Shown: piece by piece, positions 5,489 through 7,606 of the stretch
Layout of the letters: each line of letters begins with the position of its first letter
Numbering within the stretch: position 1 is the stretch's first letter
Assembly (NCBI GenBank): GCA_002390825.1
Contig: DGQR01000052.1
Span: 1-7,606, forward strand
DNA length: 7,606 nucleotides
Source of the DNA: Rhodoferax sp. UBA4409
Lineage (GTDB): Bacteria; Pseudomonadota; Gammaproteobacteria; Burkholderiales; Burkholderiaceae_C
Direction: 5' to 3'
The notes under the pieces: model-generated
Told to the model about the DNA's origin: nothing
What the model saw: only the letters and a program-made list of their open reading frames with translations
Databases searched by the model: none
Made by a program: the position numbers and the translations under genes

Positions 5489-6430
5489 ATGCAAACGGCA
5501 CGCGACTTCCTCACCCCTGACGCCCTCTCCATGCTGCAGACCATTGCCGAAGCCGGCAGCTTCGCCGCCGCAGCCCGAGACATGGGCATGGTGCCCAGCG
5601 CCCTGACCTACCGGGTGCGCCAAATCGAAGACGCGTTAGACGTGCTGCTGTACGACCGCAGCTCGCGCCAGGCCAAGCTCACTGCTGCCGGGGCCGAGTT
5701 GCTGCGCGAAGGCGCTCGCCTGCTGGAGGAAATTGACGCCGTCGCCAACCGGGTCAAGCGGGTCGCCACCGGCTGGGAGCCGCAACTCACGATTGCCATC
5801 GACACCGTGATCTCCAAGCCGATCATGATGGAGATGTGTGACAACTTTTTCAGCCAGTCCCCGCCCACCCGTATTCGCCTGCGCGAAGAGACCCTCTCGG
5901 GCACGCTGGAAGCGCTCACCACCGGTCAGGCAGACTTGGCCATCGGCGTCGGGGCGGACTCGGCGCGCACCGCCGGTGTGCACAGCAAGCCGCTGGGCAA
6001 CTTGCATTTTGTGTATGCCGTCGCCCCGCACCACCCACTCGCGCAAGCCCCGGAGCCGCTGAGTGACGAGCTGATTCAAAAACACCGGGCGGTTGCGGTG
6101 GCCGACTCGGTGCAACGCGGCGCGGGCCAAACCTTTGGCCTGCTCAGCGGGCAAGATGTGTTCACCGTACCCACCATGCACGCCAAGCTCGACGCCCAAT
6201 TGCGCGGTCTGGGCGGCGGCAACCTGCCCCGCTGCATGGCCGACAGCTACATCACCACCGGACGGCTGGTCGTCAAAAAGACCGAGCGCCTGCAGCGCAC
6301 CGTACCCTTGCACTACGCATGGCGCCTTGCCAAAACCGTGAACCAGGGCCGCGCCCTGCAATGGTGGCTCAGCCAACTGGAAAGCGAGACCACCCGCAAC
6401 GCGCTGATCGAGGAACACCGAACCGCGTAA
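5489..6430 (+). CDS. LysR family transcriptional regulator, YhaJ-like
   Basis: This encodes 313 residues. A winged HTH occupies about residues 9-68 (DALSMLQTIAEAGSFAAAAR, then VPSALTYRVRQIEDALDVLL and LTAAGAELL). A linker helix leads to a periplasmic-binding-like effector domain (about 95-300). As I recall E. coli YhaJ, the two share the VPSALTYRVRQIE-like recognition helix, GWEPQLTIAIDT, ETLSGTLEALTTGQADLAIG, APHHPLAQAPEPLSDE and the AVAVADSVQR segment. YhaJ is encoded beside the pirin-like yhaK and is reported to respond to aromatic/quinone-type compounds. The divergent pirin here repeats that arrangement, although this pirin is closer to YhhW because its metal ligands are intact. The ATG at 5489 has AAGGG 8 bases upstream. 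It probably controls the divergent pirin/flavodoxin operon and perhaps the downstream FAD enzyme. The ligand is unknown. Confidence 0.92.
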   Translation: MQTARDFLTPDALSMLQTIAEAGSFAAAARDMGMVPSALTYRVRQIEDALDVLLYDRSSRQAKLTAAGAELLREGARLLEEIDAVANRVKRVATGWEPQLTIAIDTVISKPIMMEMCDNFFSQSPPTRIRLREETLSGTLEALTTGQADLAIGVGADSARTAGVHSKPLGNLHFVYAVAPHHPLAQAPEPLSDELIQKHRAVAVADSVQRGAGQTFGLLSGQDVFTVPTMHAKLDAQLRGLGGGNLPRCMADSYITTGRLVVKKTERLQRTVPLHYAWRLAKTVNQGRALQWWLSQLESETTRNALIEEHRTA

Positions 6431-6492
6431 ACCGTTTTTGCGCCGGCCCAGCGTGTATAAAGAGGCTATTACAACCAACGGAGACTGTGCCC
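6431..6492 (+). promoter_or_regulatory. Gap between LysR gene and renalase-like gene, possible weak promoter
   Basis: This 62-bp gap carries TATAAA at 6456-6461, with a T-rich TTTTTG at 6435-6440 (15-bp spacing) as a poor -35 match. No terminator is seen, so read-through from the LysR gene is equally possible. GGAG at 6480-6483, 9 bases before the ATG at 6493, is a good ribosome site and decides that start over upstream in-frame codons within the LysR gene. Confidence 0.35.
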
Positions 6493-7536
6493 ATGACAAC
6501 ATCCCGACACATTGCTATCGTGGGGGGTGGCATGGCCGCCATCACCTGCGCACGCACCCTGGTACAGGCCGGCCACAAGGTCACCGTTTTCGAAAAAAGC
6601 CGTGGGCCCGGTGGCCGCATGTCCACCCGCGAAAGCGCCTTCGGCACCTTTGACCACGGGGCCCAGTACTTCACAGTGCGCGACACCCGTTTCACCCAAG
6701 CCCTGCAAACCACGCCCGGCCTGTGCCGCCCCTGGAGTGCGAACGCAGTCCGCGTGCTCGACTCCCATGGCCGTGTGGCCGCCGCCGCCCTGCCCGGGCG
6801 CGATGCGCACTGGGTGCCCGCCCCCGGCATGAACGCGCTGGTTCGCGCGTGGGCACAGCCCCTAGCGGATGCCGGGCAGCTGCTGGTCAACACCCGCGTA
6901 ACCGCGCTCGAACAAGACGCCCTGCACAAAAAGAAATGGCAACTGCGCACCTCGGGTGACGCGGGCAGCAGCCATGTCTATGGCGGCTTTGACGAGGTAG
7001 TGCTCGCCATCCCTCATCCCCAAGCCCAGGAACTACTGGCCACCACACCCAAGGGCGCAGCGCTGGCCAAGAAAACCTCCAAAGTCTCTGTCGCCCCCTG
7101 CTGGACCCTGATGCTGGCCTACCCCCAAGCGGTGCAGCCCGGCCTCACCACCTTGGGCCCGCAGTGGAACGCCGCCCGCAGCACCCACCACCGTGTGGCC
7201 TGGTTGTCGCGCGAGTCCAGCAAGCCCGGCCGCGGCAAGGTCGAGCGCTGGACAGTGCAAGCCAGTGCAGCTTGGTCGCAAGAGCATTTGAACGACACGC
7301 CAGACCGCATCCAGGCCAAATTGATCAAGGCCTTTGCCGAGATCACCGGCATTCGCGCAGAGCCCGCCCACGCCCAAGTCCACCGCTGGCTGTATGCCAA
7401 AACCGAGGCCCCATTGGGCGAACACTTTTTGTGGGACAGCAAAGCCGGCATCGGCCTGTGCGGCGACTGGTGCATCGGCCACCGGGTGGAAGATGCGTTT
7501 GTCTCCGGCCTGGAACTCGCGCTGAAAGTTGCTTAA
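6493..7536 (+). CDS. Renalase-like NAD(P)/FAD-dependent oxidoreductase
   Basis: This encodes 347 residues of the amine-oxidase/renalase group. The N-terminal dinucleotide fold is HIAIVGGGMAAITCARTL (6-23), with Glu34 ending the second strand (VTVFEKS) to hold the ribose. Next come GPGGRMSTR (38-46) and FDHGAQYFTVRD (53-64), both diagnostic of the renalase-like family. The C-terminal FAD segment is GIGLCGDWCIGHRVEDAFVSGLELAL. The glycine motif reads GxGxxA rather than GxGxxG, which is tolerated in many FAD enzymes. No signal peptide or membrane segment is visible, so it is probably cytosolic. Bacterial renalase reoxidises misreduced dihydro-NAD(P) isomers and passes electrons to oxygen; that activity is inferred, since the family also holds uncharacterised members. 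The frame is open upstream to 6319, but that part overlaps the LysR gene; the ATG at 6493 with GGAG is the true start. Its neighbours suggest a redox-homeostasis role. Confidence 0.88.
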   Translation: MTTSRHIAIVGGGMAAITCARTLVQAGHKVTVFEKSRGPGGRMSTRESAFGTFDHGAQYFTVRDTRFTQALQTTPGLCRPWSANAVRVLDSHGRVAAAALPGRDAHWVPAPGMNALVRAWAQPLADAGQLLVNTRVTALEQDALHKKKWQLRTSGDAGSSHVYGGFDEVVLAIPHPQAQELLATTPKGAALAKKTSKVSVAPCWTLMLAYPQAVQPGLTTLGPQWNAARSTHHRVAWLSRESSKPGRGKVERWTVQASAAWSQEHLNDTPDRIQAKLIKAFAEITGIRAEPAHAQVHRWLYAKTEAPLGEHFLWDSKAGIGLCGDWCIGHRVEDAFVSGLELALKVA

Positions 7537-7544
7537 ATCTGGTG

Positions 7545-7600
7545 AATTGAGCGCCGCCGGGCCGCCCCAAGGCGCGAAGGCCCCCTTGGGGGGCAGCGCA
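7545..7600. repeat. GC-rich palindromic intergenic repeat
   Basis: The arms GCCGCCCCAAGG (7561-7572) and CCTTGGGGGGCAGC (7584-7597) are inverted with a short GC-rich loop and one bulge. Sequences of this CCCCAAGG...CCTTGGGG kind are, from general experience, scattered between genes in Comamonadaceae genomes. It sits just after the renalase-like gene and may serve as its transcript-end structure, although no T-run is visible before the window ends. It may continue past the edge. Only one copy was found in the window. Confidence 0.6.
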
Positions 7601-7606
7601 GTACAC

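Noticed and set aside
6319..6492. N-terminal extension of the renalase-like gene from an ATG at 6319
   Set aside because: It overlaps the 3' end of the LysR gene. The FAD-binding fold begins right after the ATG at 6493, which has a proper ribosome site.
5636..6502. 288-codon minus-strand open frame opposite the LysR gene
   Set aside because: It is a shadow of a GC-rich gene; the plus-strand product is a complete LysR regulator with a ribosome site, and the antisense product has no recognisable domain.
1..7606. Mobile element, CRISPR array, tRNA or toxin-antitoxin locus
   Set aside because: No transposase, direct-repeat array, tRNA-like cloverleaf or toxin/antitoxin-like gene pair was seen. 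Codon and base use look uniform by eye.

Overview
The window reads as a chromosomal segment of a GC-rich betaproteobacterium, most likely Burkholderiales/Comamonadaceae (Rhodoferax-like). That placement is inference: it rests on the DnaE N-terminus, the mix of families, and a GC-rich palindromic repeat at the right edge. Gene content is dense. No rRNA, tRNA, CRISPR, transposase or phage genes were seen, and no stretch over 300 bases lacks a gene.

Left block (1-2688). The N-terminal 457 codons of dnaE (DNA polymerase III alpha) run leftward off the window. Divergent from it is a small SpoIIAA/STAS-like protein gene. Nine bases after that comes trhO, a rhodanese-family tRNA U34 hydroxylase. These two plus-strand genes look like one transcription unit. 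trhO is convergent with the next block, with only 4 bp between stop codons.

Middle block (2693-3963, minus strand). A short exported Ala/Gly/Val/Ser-rich protein of unknown function overlaps an exported DUF2145-family protein by a GTGA stop/start. This two-gene cassette is the least understood part of the window. The upstream gene very probably starts at a TTG codon with a good Shine-Dalgarno. The longer ATG-initiated frame begins inside the transcription terminator of the neighbouring operon.

Right block (4019-7536). A pirin-family bicupin and a flavodoxin-like FMN protein form a minus-strand operon that ends in a clear intrinsic terminator. Divergent from it is a LysR regulator resembling E. 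coli YhaJ, followed by a renalase-like FAD oxidoreductase. The 111-bp divergent intergenic region holds several dyads that are candidate LysR operators. Together this looks like a redox module (quinone, flavin or aromatic stress), with the LysR protein the likely local regulator. That link is inference from gene order.

The last 70 bases are intergenic and contain a GC-rich inverted repeat of the small dispersed-repeat type. The genes are mostly familiar families. The unusual points are the DUF2145 cassette, the start-site conflicts and the regulatory dyads; I do not see a clearly new multi-gene system.
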